A stretch of DNA of 64,000 nucleotides from Strongylocentrotus purpuratus (Eukaryota; Echinodermata; Echinoidea; Camarodonta; Strongylocentrotidae). Position 1 is the first letter of the stretch, and the number at the start of each line of letters is the position of its first letter. Positions 33,901 through 44,279 of the stretch are shown here, one piece after another. Below the pieces are notes generated by a model, which saw nothing but the letters and a program-made list of their open reading frames with translations, was not told the DNA's origin and made no database searches. Position numbers and translations under genes: made by a program. The DNA lies in contig NW_022145542.1 in the NCBI RefSeq assembly GCF_000002235.5, positions 434,001 through 498,000 on the forward strand, given 5' to 3'.

Positions 33901-36900
33901 TTGCTTAATCATTGTTTTCCAATCAGTTCTGTTCTGTATTGATTCTACTCGTTTTATGATGAATGTCTACAACATTTTTTTTTTTTTTTAAGTAAGTGAG
34001 AAGAGACAGGAGTGAGAAAAAAATGGTGAGAACAAGAACGATGCATCCTGGTTGGTCAGAGCTTTGCTTTAAAGGTACCATGTCCCATTTGCAGCCAACA
34101 TCAAATTCTGTAGAACTTTGCAGGAATTATGAATATGTCACGTATGGCCAATCTGTGGAATTTAAACGTTAGCAGTGCCTTATTAGTCAAATTATGCAAG
34201 GAAACCTGTTACTTTCTAGACTTCACTGTCAGACACTATTGAGTGACTGACAGACTCTTTTTTTTTTCTTTGGTATTAACATACATAACATGAGCTGTAA
34301 AGGTACATGAACATTTGTCTACCGGTGATCAATAACCCACTTCTTATAATGGCCAAAATTAAATTGATTGACTCTTTGTGCAGCACAAAATGTACGACCA
34401 TTCAGTATAAGGGGCTGAAAATCAGACTATTACTTAGGTGAATAGGTGATTGTAATCACTTCAGTCGATTCAACAACTAATGGTCATTATTTTTCCCACT
34501 AAAAGACATTTTCAAGCCCTTTCGTTTTGAGGGAAGTTCTAAATTAGTATTATCTTTCATATGCCGTTTGAATTTAAACATTTCATTTTTGTTGACCTGC
34601 AAATGGGACATAGTACCTTTAAGTGAGAACAAGTACCATGCATCCTGGTAGGCTCAGAGTTTTGCTTTAAGTGAAACCCGGGCATGATTCTCATGACTAA
34701 ACCCATATCAGGTCACATCATTTAGTAGCATGGTGCCTGTAATCTCATAATGCCTGAGGTACTCATACATCTAATGGTATAATGACTGCTTTGAGAGAAA
34801 TAGTTGTTTTTATAACGCTCAAGGGAAGGTTAGAATTGTGCTATTGCCCGAGGCGTGCCGAGGGCAATAGCCCAATTGTAACCTTCCCGAGAGCGTATAA
34901 AAACAACTATTTCTCGAATATTAAAGCCGTCATTAATACTTTTATATGCCGAAAACAAGAGTCAACTAATGACACCACCTTGGCCTTTCTCTAGTTTATC
35001 TGCACGGTTGTTTTTTACGAGTGTATCTTTGAGAGTAGACTAGATCTAGATTCTAGTCTAAGCAAGATATTTTTACAATTTTGGGGTGGGCCGGCCCTGT
35101 GGGTAATATGGAGAAGAACCTGCGCTTTCATATGACACCTCACTTATTGAGTATCACCTTCAGGATCACAACAGATAAAGGTTTGAATCTCGAATTAAAA
35201 AAAAAAGAAGACTTTTTTGGCATGGTCGCGCAATGCACGTAGACTGCATAGAGACTGCATTGCGTGCAAACTCTATGGGAAGAACTTAGCACACAGCATC
35301 GGGTGCGCGATCAGACACCCTGACTACTATAGATCTATTTTCGTCTACGTCTATGCTGGTACTCCATTTTCAGCAACTAAACGAACATGTTTATGGATAA
35401 TTTCACGTACCCTTTTTTGTTGTTGTTGCTGTCAGCGAGTCTTGCATTTCATAAGTTGAAATCTTGGGAGAGTTTCTTTAGCCATTTTTGTCTTGTTTGG
35501 AATTGTCTTGTCTTGTATGAAAATACTGACCAATTCTTCGCACACGTACTGTACGGTATCCTCGATCGCTCAAACCATTTTTTAACATGTAAACCTATGG
35601 GTAACCATGGTTACTGGGATTTTAGAACTATTTTTAGAACTATTTTCCCGGTAACCATGGTAACTGGGATTTTAGAACTATTTTTATGAATTTTAAAGGA
35701 ATATTTAAAGTTTATGAATGCAATTTCGACCAATCAGATGGCTGGATTTCTTGAGTGAGGTATATAATGGTAGTTATTTTACCTGACAGCTAAGAAAGCA
35801 ACAAATGCTTGTAAGTATTAACGCAACTATAAGATCAACGGCTTTAGGTCCTCTCCTAGGGACCTGGTAGTGAGGATTAATGCCTTACAAAAGGGCAATT
35901 TCACTTTGACAGTTTCATTTACTTGTTAAATGTCAGAATGCTGTATAGACCAGGGGGGTGTTTCACAAAGACTAAGATCGAACTTAAATATGGCAGGCCG
36001 TTCATGCCACTGTTTCCTCTCACCATTTACTGGCATTGGTCTCTCACAAATCTACACAGGATTTACATTTTTTGATAATTCATTTTTGAAGGAAAAAATA
36101 TTATCTAAAGATCATTTTGGTGAGAGCAAACAGTGGCACGAATGGCCTGCCATAGTTAATTCCAACTTAAAGTCGATCTTAGTCTTTGTGAAACCCTCCC
36201 CTTAAGTGATAATATATATGTTGTACACTTACTATTGTGTTTTTGTTGTTGTTTTTCAAGGTTGCCATGTATGCTCCTGTGGATCAGATCAACCAAGCAC
36301 AATTAGCCTTAGAAGTCGTCAACAAAACTATTCCATTCTATGAGACGTTATTTGACATCTCATACCCTCTACCCAAGCAAGGTATTTGTCATTCTCATGA
36401 AATCATAAAATGTCAAAAGGTGTTTTATTTTGTGGAATTTATTTATTATTATTATATGCATTAGATGGAGAGGAAAAGCGGATGTTAAGATGAATAGTGT
36501 TGCATTCTGCGTAGGAAGTAACATTCTACTTTTATTTTAGTACTCCAATCTATTATGCTCTCTGTTGATCAGATGTAAGAAGGCTCATGCTATCAGCAGC
36601 TATCTTTAATAGATCCTGCAGTTGAACGTCTTGCATCGTGACCCATTATCTAGATAGAAGTGGTAGTATTGGATGTCTTTAAGTACATGCCCTGTCCCTA
36701 CTAGGTTTTGATCAATACTTGGACGTCTTGCATCGTGACCCATTATCTAGATAGAAGTGGTAGTATTGGATATCTTTAAGTACATGCCCTGTCCCTACTA
36801 GGTTTTGATCAATACTTGGAATAATGCATGACAGAATTGCTCATTCCACTCCTTTGGATCTTCCTCTTCCATTTCACAACAGATGTAATTCAATCAGTGT

Positions 36901-39079
36901 AATTTCATCTCCATGCTTAATTCCTATTTATCAAAAGAATAGTAAAAATGGTATTAATGAAGTTTTGTCAGTGAATTTTAATAAAATCTACTGAATAATT
37001 TACAATATTTATTTATCGTTGCTAGAGAGCTGTGGCATTTATAATCATAATACAAATATATTCTTTGTTTAGTTTGTTGACTCTAGGGGGTTTTCTTGTT
37101 CGATCTTTATTTACTCTCAATGAAAACAAGATGCATAACATATATACACAACAGAGTAATATCAATATATTAATCAAAACCGCAATTGAATAAAGATTAC
37201 ATGTGTGTATGCAAGTCACACATGATCTACATGTATATATAGAAGAAACTGAATTGGGGCTGTTAGTACAATTTAGACTTAAACTTAAAGGGAAAGATGA
37301 TTTGCCATTTATATAATACTCGGTCGTGAAAAGCAATTTTTATATTAATATTACTTTGAAAACAGTGACTCAGTCAACTCATTTTCAAAGGCATTATCAA
37401 TACAATGTTTATCTTCTTTGTTCAGTCAGTACATGTGCTTTCCTAATGCACCATCGATGGTGATCGTAATGGAATGTAGTCTAGCCTTACCAGACATTGT
37501 ATTTCATTAACAGATAATAGCATTACAGAGGCAATCTTCAGAGAAATGTGTATAAAGTTAAAATAAACAGCATTGCCATCTGCTAGAAAGGACAAAATAA
37601 GATAAAATGAATCCAATGACCGGGGTAATAGTATATTTGCAAAGCGCTTAGAGACATTTGTATTAAGCGCTATATAAAAATAAAATATTTTTATTATTAT
37701 TATTATAAATAAAAGAGGATGATTTTGTCCTGTAATGTAAGTAGCAGGAGAATAATTTTTAAAAAGTACAAGCAAACTAGATAATATTGTCTTGATTTAG
37801 AGACTACCGATACATAAAGATGAACGCTCCTAGATAAGTGTGAAAAACAATTACAGTTCTGAGGCTGGATTATTGCTCCATTAAGCCTAAGAAATGGCAT
37901 CACGGAGGCACAAGATTTACATATTTACCCGTTAAGCAGTAACTTGGATGCCTGGTAATCACAATGCATGGATGGAGTCTGTTCAATTGTGAGTGTGGAT
38001 GTACCAGAAGTCATTGTGAAGTATTGAAGATTTTGATGAGATCAAGATGAGTGAAGGAGCTGAATAATATGAAATGAAAGTGATATTGAACAAGTTTTAA
38101 TTTTTTGTATGTTTTGTTAAAACCATGAATTTCCTTTCTAACATGTTGTCTTTCACTCTCTTTGCTTCTAGGTATTTCAGTTTAAACTGAAACAAAAATG
38201 ATAAGAAAGAAATTAAGCGATTATAGGATATCCTCAAGATGGTTATCCATAGAGATATAAACTTAACTTAGCACTGCTTCTCAGTGCTTCTTTATCAATG
38301 CATCTCTTGTATTTAAAGAGCATGATAGATACTGTGTGAAAGCTTTTGAAAAAAAACGACATAATACCAAATTGTTCTTCAAAGGTTTGTGAGAATGATC
38401 AATTTTTCCTATGCATACTTTAGTTAGTATAGAGCTTTGTAATAATGTAAAGGTACCTCAAATCCAGTTACTTTAAATACCACAAATGAAGTAAATGTTG
38501 TCCTGTTATTCAAACTTTTTTTTTTAATGTACTTTAAACACTCGTCATCAAATGAGAATGGACCCTTGTTTTGATCTTTACACTCATATTTAGGAAAGGA
38601 AATAACTCTGAACACTTTTGTTTTTATTTTTTGTGCTGTGTTCAGCAATATAACATTAAATAAACTTAGAACCATTCATTAACAAGTGACAAGGGTGTCA
38701 GATGTTAAATTATGAAATCAACAATGTACATTTCTACACTTCATTTTTACCATATTTTATTGTAGTGTTGTTGGTATTGATTTTGAACATGTTGGGCATG
38801 TCGTGTTGTAGATATATCCTTCTTTAATATGCAACATGAAAATGCCCATTATTGGTCATGTAGCCACTAGCCAGGTTGCGTACATGTATGTTCTTATGGG
38901 TTTTTTTCTCCATTAGTGTAAAATAACAGTACACATTTTCAGGAATGGTTGCGGGGCTGTGTAAATGGGCCTATACATTTACATTCATAATTTCATAATT
39001 ATTCCTCAGTATCTCCTCTCTCCTCATCCCCAAGTCATATTACACTTCAGGCAATAATAGACCAAGGACAAACAGGCCC

Positions 39080-39117
<38 letters not shown>

Positions 39118-42100
39118 CGAGAGTGAAAGAGAGTGAAAAAAGACAGATGTCGACAGTAGACAGTGGGGGAAGAAGCACATAAGCAAGAGGGGGTGGAGAG
39201 ATTATGCAGTGACAGTCAAGAAAAACATGTTTATCACACTCGCACTCGAGAGAGAGATCGAGACGCTTTATCCTTCAGAAATGCATTACCCTTGATGCTT
39301 GATTGCTTTGACTGTCTGAAGGAGGAACAAAATGTATTGACAGTGCATGTACACTGAGCGAATAAGAAACAGTTAAGATGAATACAGATGTGGCTCTAAT
39401 TTATCCAATCTCATGCCTTAAATGAATGTTAATTGGCTACATGAAAGCAATAGTTACCTATGTTATGGATTATTTGCTATTATGTCAATTAGAATTGATT
39501 TTAGATGGAAAAGATACTGCTGATACAGTGAAATTTTATTGAAAATTTGGATGTACATGTACTTGTAAATATTAAAATTTATATGCTTAATCACTATGAG
39601 AATTACTATTTCTAAAATTGTTGGAAATGCATGAACAGCAGATATACAGTTGACCTCTTTTTTTATGTTGCAGATTTTGATAAAATGCAATTCCAATTAA
39701 GCTATTGATGACTAAATATGTACATTTATTATGATGACAATGATGGTAATTAATCAATGAGAAATAATAATAATTTCGGTCCTGAGATGCGCTATAAAAA
39801 AACAAACTATTATTATTGTTAATATGCAACGTAAAATGCAAAGTCAAGTTTATCCTTTTTTTTTCTAGACGGTTTCTATGTACATCTTTTTCTTACCTGT
39901 CTTAAATAATTTTTTCTTTCTGTTTTGAAGAAATCTTCATGCATGTATTAATTCAGTGTTTTTTTGTTTTTTTAAAATAAATATTTATAGATATGATAGC
40001 GATTCCAGACTTTGATTCAGGAGCACAGGAGAACTGGGGTCTTATCACCTACCGAGGGGCATCAGTCCTCTACAAACCTAATGTCACATCAACTCCGCAA
40101 GAAGCATTGATAGTTATTACTATTACACATGAATTGGCACATCAGGTAATGGATAATTGTTAAAACCAGAAACTCTCTCGTACGTTCATCAAATGTTCTC
40201 AAATATCACAAGTGTTTCAAATTTACAGAAGTATCAGGCCACTACTAAATAATTGTATCCCAGTTGACATCCTTCACTTTGCTCAAGTTTCTTGGTGTAA
40301 AATTTGTCGTCCTTAATAATTTTTGAAAGGTTCATGTCGCAAAAGGTTCTTGGGGGTGTTTCACAAAGATCCTAAGTTGAACTTATCTCTAAGTTGGACT
40401 GAAAAACTATGAAAATATTTTTATAAAAGTTATTATATTTGAATATATATTATTTTAAGGCTACAAATGGCTCTCCATAACTTTTAAGTCCAAATTAGAG
40501 TTAAGTTCGACTTAAAATCTTTGGGAAACACCCCCCTGGTCTTACAGTATATTCCATTATAGCCACCAGGTATTTGAACAATCAGAAAACGAAATGGCTT
40601 TGATAGGATTGTGCTTCATGTTATTGATATCATTTTTGAAAATGGATGTGATTCTTAAATGATACTCCTGAATAGTATGCCATACGGCATATACATCATT
40701 TTACACTGCAAAGTTTTGTATTCTCAGATTGAAGAAATTAATGTTTCTGTTTTTGTCAAACAACAAACTTTTTTCTCTTTCTCCCAATACAAAGAGCTGC
40801 AAGAGCTCAGTGAAAGACCATTTTTATTTCTAAACAAAACAAAAATGTGAATTGAATACAAAAGAGTGTTGCATGCTTCATTCTAATTTCTGTATGAGTT
40901 TTAATATACCATGATGAATGTCAATTGACTGTTTGATGTGGTTATCTTGCACCGCAGTGGTTTGGTAATTTGGTAACTATGCAATGGTGGAGTGACCTGT
41001 GGCTCAATGAAGGATTTGCATCGTTTGTGGAATACATCGGAGCTGATCATTTCAGACCTGAATGGCACATGGTAAGAGCAACAATTCACTTAAAGGGATC
41101 GGGTAACTTTGTCTCAGATTCTGAAACAAAATACTGGATTTAGCTCATGCTGCAATGATAATTATGAACCTTAAGGTCAGTAAGGAACCCCATGACTTTT
41201 ACAAGCCGATCGCCTGTCTGATTATTGAGATATGATTGGAAGTCCAAATCAAATTTTGTGTTTTCCTAATGTTTTTCATAACACTACAGTCTATTGGGAA
41301 AAAATGAGTATGGTAAAACCGGTCACTCAAAGATTTAATTCCCTCTTGAAGCACTTCATGATCATTATGAAGCGCAATTTGTTCAGGGCTTCATTATTAC
41401 ACCACATCACATACACTGATAACATGTAGAGCTATGCATCTCAGATCTAACATTGTTAAACGATGCCTTTAAATGTTATGTTTCATTTCATTGTTTCTTC
41501 AGTATTTTAACAGGATGTGGCTCAATTGCAGGAATTCTGTCACGTTTAAAATGTTTGTTATACATAAACATTCGCATTGTTTGCTCTCAATCTATCGTTG
41601 TCATATTTCTATGATGTTAGTTAAGGAAAACTCCAACAAGTGGGGTCATGGATTTGTTTAAATGCCACAAAGAGAACAAAATCACATTGTGACAATTACT
41701 GTCACCGTTTACTTCAGTGTTCATTTTGCCTCAAAATCGTTTACTAGAAAGAAGCGCACTATAAATGATCAATCATTTATCATAGAATTACTGATCACGA
41801 CCTCTGAAAGTTTATTTAGAGACTAAAGTAGTGGCACCACACCTGATATATTGATTGATTGTAAGTCTGTGTTTCAATGTTTTCATTCCATGATCAGATG
41901 GATAAGTTCATCATACTAACTACCCGTAGAGCAATGAGCAAAGACCAGGAGGCTAATTCACATCCTATCTCAGTGACAGTCAATAATCCTAGTCAAATCC
42001 AGGAAATATTTGATGACATCTCATACAGTAAAGTAAGTTGCTTTCTTAGTTAAATCTATCATCCTAACATGTTCAGCTGTAGGAAGTCTGTTACAAAATG

Positions 42101-43124
42101 CAATAAACAAAGAAAGATACAAAAATTAGTCATTTAAAAAAAAATCTCTTATAAAATGCCAGTACCTCATTACCTCAGTTCAATATCTGATAAAGAGAAT
42201 GACATGAATGGCATATATGTGTCACTAAATTGAAGTCTTATCACATCCGTCTAAATTTGGTTTGATGTCTTCTGTGCTATTTCCTTTTTTTATCTTATTT
42301 TCATCAACCTTCTGCTCCTCTCTCTCTCTCTCTCTCTCTTTCTCTTTCTCATTCATTACATTTCCCTATCTCACAAGAGGTTGCATGACACCAGGCCTCT
42401 GAGCTAGGCAATTCAACAGGTGTTTTTTTGCCTCATCTCCATGACAACTATTACAATAGGCAATCTTTCCCCGATGTACAATATCTTTGGGGAAATCCCC
42501 CAAATTTCCCATTGACAATAATTATGTACAATAACCTCAAATATTTACCAAATTTGTTCTAGTCTACATGCGTAACAAAGCATGACATGATTTTTCAGCT
42601 CAGATAAGATGCGTGGTATGAAGAACATAAAACCAGAGGAACCCACAAGCAAACAAACCTGTTCATGATGGCCACAAAATAGACAGATATCTGATATAAC
42701 TAATGATGATTGTATTCGCTGGCTTCACATTCAGGGAATATCGCAAACATCGCCCCAATCTTTGACAAGTGGCAATGTGTTTGGGTTGCAGGCAATACAT
42801 TCTAATATCCCTCCCAAAGCCAACCAATATTATATGATTATTAACAATTTGTGTTATTATTCACTTCTTTTCCTTTCTCTTCTTTTCCTTTCTCTTCTTT
42901 TCCTTTCTCTTCTTTTCCTTTCTCTTCTTTTCCTTTCTCTTCTTTTCCTTTCTCTTCTCTCTTCAATATCTCTTTTTATCCAGGGTGCAACAATCTTGAA
43001 GATGTTACAAAGCTTTTTGATGACCGGTGACCAGGATATCATGATGCTGGGAATCCAACGTTATCTCAAGCAGTATAAATTCAAAAATGCTGTGACATCT
43101 GACCTCTGGAATGCCTTATCAACG
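27186..43124 (+). CDS. Membrane-anchored M1 zinc aminopeptidase (aminopeptidase N type), first seven exons, GAQEN variant
   Basis: Joining 27186-27976, 33482-33761, 36261-36381, 39991-40145, 40958-41071, 41898-42032 and 42984-43124 gives 1737 nt, 579 codons, every junction in phase. Residues 1-56 are a cytoplasmic tail, 57-78 a transmembrane anchor, about 85-130 a Thr/Ala/Pro stalk, and the M1 domain begins near 137. PCFDEP is at 281-286, the exopeptidase motif reads GAQEN at 408-412 (usually GAMEN), the zinc site is HELAH at 444-448 with the third ligand Glu467 exactly 18 residues on, and the catalytic Tyr is in SYSK at 530. In the family this is a type II ectoenzyme that cleaves N-terminal amino acids from peptides; the zinc ligands, Glu445 and the GAMEN Glu (411) are all present. 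The C-terminal half is not in the window. Activity is plausible; specificity is unknown. Confidence 0.93.
28298..29330. mobile_element. 1.03-kb inverted-repeat element
   Basis: The left end GGGGCTCGTTCCTAGAAACC matches the inverted right end GGTTTCTAGGAACGGGCCCC with one mismatch. CTG flanks both ends and may be a 3-bp target duplication. No transposase ORF. Confidence 0.8.
29459..30997. repeat. Dispersed repeat family A, copy 2
   Basis: Matches 1621-2693 over its length but is longer. It has two AACCTAAGGTTAAG units with AGGTCA half-site arrays, then about four units of GACCGATTTTGATTTGGTTT. It is interrupted at 29637-29927 by a foldback MITE. The ends share TCTCGCCTGC in inverted orientation. 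No coding capacity. Confidence 0.85.
29637..29927. mobile_element. Foldback MITE nested in repeat family A, with empty site known
   Basis: The ends ACATCAGTTTACAGTTGT and ACAACTGTAAACTGGTGT are inverted repeats. Copy 1 of the host repeat (1801-1812) reads straight through the site as CCCCAATCATGTGAG, so the insertion and a 2-bp AT duplication are directly visible. Two further palindromes lie inside, including ATTAAGATTGCGCCCATGCA against its inverted copy. Confidence 0.92.
31838..31940. repeat. 36-bp tandem repeat, three copies
   Basis: Three copies of a unit containing AATTAAAAGAAGTAATGATA, followed by variable A-rich spacers. Confidence 0.85.
33482..33761 (+). CDS. Gene 2 exon 2: PCFDEP region
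   Basis: Completes a Val codon and encodes [30 protein letters not shown] and on to TSTGTK. T-Q-F-E-x-x-x-A-R-x-x-F-P-C-F-D-E-P is a hallmark of M1 aminopeptidases. The acceptor is TTTCAG, the donor GTGAGT, and the exon ends in phase 0. Confidence 0.95.
34069..34622. mobile_element. Inverted-repeat element flanked by a 44-bp direct duplication
   Basis: The left end TTAAAGGTACCATGTCCCAT matches the inverted right end TTAAAGGTACTATGTCCCAT. Outside it, a segment with GAGAACAAG and ATGCATCCTGGT and ending TTTGCTTTAA occurs at both 34028-34070 and 34625-34669, much longer than a normal target duplication. Confidence 0.8.
34780..34935. mobile_element. Short hairpin MITE, 156 bp
   Basis: AGAAATAGTTGTTTTTATAA on the left pairs with the right arm TATAAAAACAACTATTTCTC. 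The inner arms GGGAAGGTT and GCTATTGCCC also pair, and the outer ends AATGACTGCTTT pair with AAAGCCGTCATT. Almost the whole element folds back. Confidence 0.88.
35953..36201. mobile_element. GGGGGTGTTTCAC-family MITE, 249 bp
   Basis: The left end GGGGGGTGTTTCACAAAGAC pairs with the right end GTCTTTGTGAAACCCTCCCC. Inner arms GGCAGGCC...CCACTGTTT also fold back. Related ends occur at 40352-40536. Confidence 0.88.
36261..36381 (+). CDS. Gene 2 exon 3
   Basis: Encodes [20 protein letters not shown] and then [23 protein letters not shown]-x-x-F-x-I-x-Y-P-L-P-K is conserved just before the GAMEN strand in M1 enzymes. It ends in phase 1 with the first base of an Asp codon. Confidence 0.93.
36626..36819. 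repeat. 97-bp tandem duplication
   Basis: 36626-36722 and 36723-36819 are nearly identical; I see one clear difference (GATGTCTTT against GATATCTTT). Confidence 0.93.
37618..37712 (+). repeat. SINE 3' tail fragment
   Basis: AAAGCGCTTAGAGACATTTG and AAGCGCTATATAAAAATAAA then an ATT microsatellite: the same tail as the SINE at 25731-26088, in the opposite orientation. Confidence 0.75.
39991..40145 (+). CDS. Gene 2 exon 4: GAQEN and HELAH motifs
   Basis: Completes an Asp codon and encodes [20 protein letters not shown] and on to [10 protein letters not shown]. It carries the exopeptidase motif (G-A-Q-E-N, usually G-A-M-E-N) and the zinc-binding H-E-x-x-H. The residue after TYR is Gly where Glu is usual. 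The acceptor is TTATAG and the exon ends in phase 0. Confidence 0.95.
40146..40957 (+). other. Gene 2 intron 4
   Basis: Contains the MITE at 40352-40536; nothing else was recognised. Confidence 0.65.
40352..40536. mobile_element. GGGGGTGTTTCAC-family MITE, 185 bp
   Basis: The left end GGGGGTGTTTCACAAAGATC pairs with a right end ending TTGGGAAACACCCCCC. The internal TAAGTTGAACTTA and TTAAGTTCGACTTAA are palindromic. Same terminal family as 35953-36201 with a different interior. Confidence 0.85.
40958..41071 (+). CDS. Gene 2 exon 5: third zinc ligand
   Basis: Encodes [20 protein letters not shown] then [19 protein letters not shown] contains the third zinc ligand, Glu467. Phase 0 at both ends. 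Confidence 0.95.
41072..41897 (+). other. Gene 2 intron 5
   Basis: An 826-bp AT-rich intron with no repeat, RNA gene or exon recognised. Confidence 0.55.
41898..42032 (+). CDS. Gene 2 exon 6: catalytic tyrosine
   Basis: Encodes [20 protein letters not shown], then [20 protein letters not shown] and ISYSK. The segment SHP-I...V-x-x-P-x-x-I-x-E-x-F-D-x-I-S-Y-x-K is strongly conserved; its Tyr stabilises the transition state in M1 enzymes. Confidence 0.95.
42033..42983 (+). other. Gene 2 intron 6 with a pyrimidine tandem repeat
   Basis: A CT microsatellite lies at about 42315-42345. From 42864 to 42963 about six copies of TTCTTTTCCTTTCTC run up to 20 nt before the acceptor CAG. Confidence 0.8.
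42864..42963. repeat. 15-bp pyrimidine minisatellite next to splice acceptor
   Basis: About six exact tandem copies of TTCTTTTCCTTTCTC followed by CTCTTCAATATC, then the exon acceptor at 42981-42983. Confidence 0.93.
42984..43124 (+). CDS. Gene 2 exon 7, last visible
   Basis: Encodes [20 protein letters not shown] then [20 protein letters not shown] and LWNALST. G-A-x-I-L-x-M-L directly follows the catalytic Tyr exon in the family. The donor is GTAAAC in phase 0. The next exon should resemble 538-707; none was found to the window end. Confidence 0.93.
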
Positions 43125-43395
43125 GTAAACATGCTTTATATGCTGGAGAAACAAAGTTGGCAAATAATTGTTTCAAACATTGCTCTGTATCCTATCTCTG
43201 TAAAATATTGACAAGAGCACTTTGATGAGTTTTTCATAGCAAATGACCTTTTTAGTAATGTATTTGAATTTAATTCATAAATCTTTGTTAAGTGCCATGT
43301 TACAAATTATTTAATTTTCCTGTTACAAATAATTGTATTTCAAAAGTCAGAATGCAAACTGCATACATTAATTGTCGATAGGTAGGACAAACATT

Positions 43396-44062
43396 GGCCA
43401 TGTTCAGACGGGCTTCCTAGTCGGCGTAAGTTTTCCCTGCAGCATTAAATATTCCATACACCATTAGTTATCCATACGCTTTACGCTATTCCTTCCACCG
43501 ACCCAGTCTTACTCAGCATAACTTCTGGAAGTGGTTGTGCCCGCCCTAGTCGACCTCAACCCAGCTTTCGCATCTAAACCACGCAAAATCTAATCTTCAT
43601 TTTCAATCGTAAACAAACAACCCTTGTGAAAGGTCACAGATACTCGAGCATCCACACAGTCAACTAAGACTATCCTCTAGTCGTGTTAATAATGATAATA
43701 ATAATAATAATCTTTTAAAGTTCACTCCAAATTTTATTAAACCAAAAATGGAAATTCTTTTTGCCCAATTGATCGTGAGACCCGGCAGCCACTGAGCCGC
43801 GCCAGATCGACGTTGCTCTATCCCTTATTGTTGAACGCCAAACAAGGTAGCAGCAACTCCCGTCTTTTGGTATTACGCGGCCGGGGTTCGAACCAACGCA
43901 TTCCTGGAAAAATCCAGGAGTATCAGTCGGCGTAAAGGTCGGCTTAGCTAACACGACTATTGTTCAGACGGTCACTACGCCGACCTTACCATATTTACGC
44001 CAACTAGCTCTAAACACGACTTTTACTCCGACCAATTAAATTGCCATCGTGTGAACATGGCC
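43396..44062. mobile_element. Inverted-repeat element inserted in the MITE, 3-bp target duplication
   Basis: The ends GGCCATGTTCAGACG and CGTGTGAACATGGCC are inverted repeats. ATT flanks both sides, and the uninterrupted MITE copy has a single ATT at the site. The interior carries repeated GTCGGCGTAA motifs and a SINE-like segment. Confidence 0.85.
43689..43955 (-). repeat. SINE-like segment, innermost of three nested levels
   Basis: On the minus strand a B-box-like GGTTCGAACC is followed by a body and an ATT microsatellite tail at 43689-43712. The head is not cleanly separable from the surrounding element; inverted AGTCGTGTTA / TAACACGACT lies on both sides. Confidence 0.6.
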
Positions 44063-44279
44063 ATTATGGCTTGTCCTACCTCACAAGACGTAATGTATGC
44101 AACTCGCATCATGACTACTGAAGTACAATTATTCATAACAGGTGAATGAAATGAGTTGTAACGAGGCACTTAATAAAGATTTGTGCATTAAATCTGATTA
44201 CATTACGAAAATGGCCTATTGTGAGATTCCTATTGGAGTAATTCTTTTCTCCCTTTTCAACCAAAGCTTGTTGTGAATT

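Larger units (their letters stand above)
33762..36260 (+). other. Gene 2 intron 2
   Basis: Holds three inverted-repeat elements (34069-34622, 34780-34935, 35953-36201). An inverted GGTAACCATGG / CCATGGTAAC pair lies near 35600-35665. No exon was seen. Confidence 0.7.
36382..39990 (+). other. Gene 2 intron 3
   Basis: Holds a 97-bp tandem duplication, a SINE tail, a GA/GACA-rich microsatellite at about 39078-39125 and an AT-rich remainder. The AAT-rich stretch near 39755-39820 may be another SINE tail. Confidence 0.65.
43288..44172. mobile_element. Palindromic MITE (same family as 26107-26333), interrupted copy
   Basis: 43288-43395 and 44063-44172 match the left and right halves of the uninterrupted copy, including CTGTTACAAATAATTGTA and GGCTTGTCCTACCT. 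The two halves are separated by the 667-bp insertion at 43396-44062. Confidence 0.88.

Noticed and set aside
42762..43211. 149-codon continuous ORF across the intron/exon boundary
   Set aside because: The repeated LLFLS stretch is translation of the pyrimidine minisatellite; only 42984-43124 matches the aminopeptidase.
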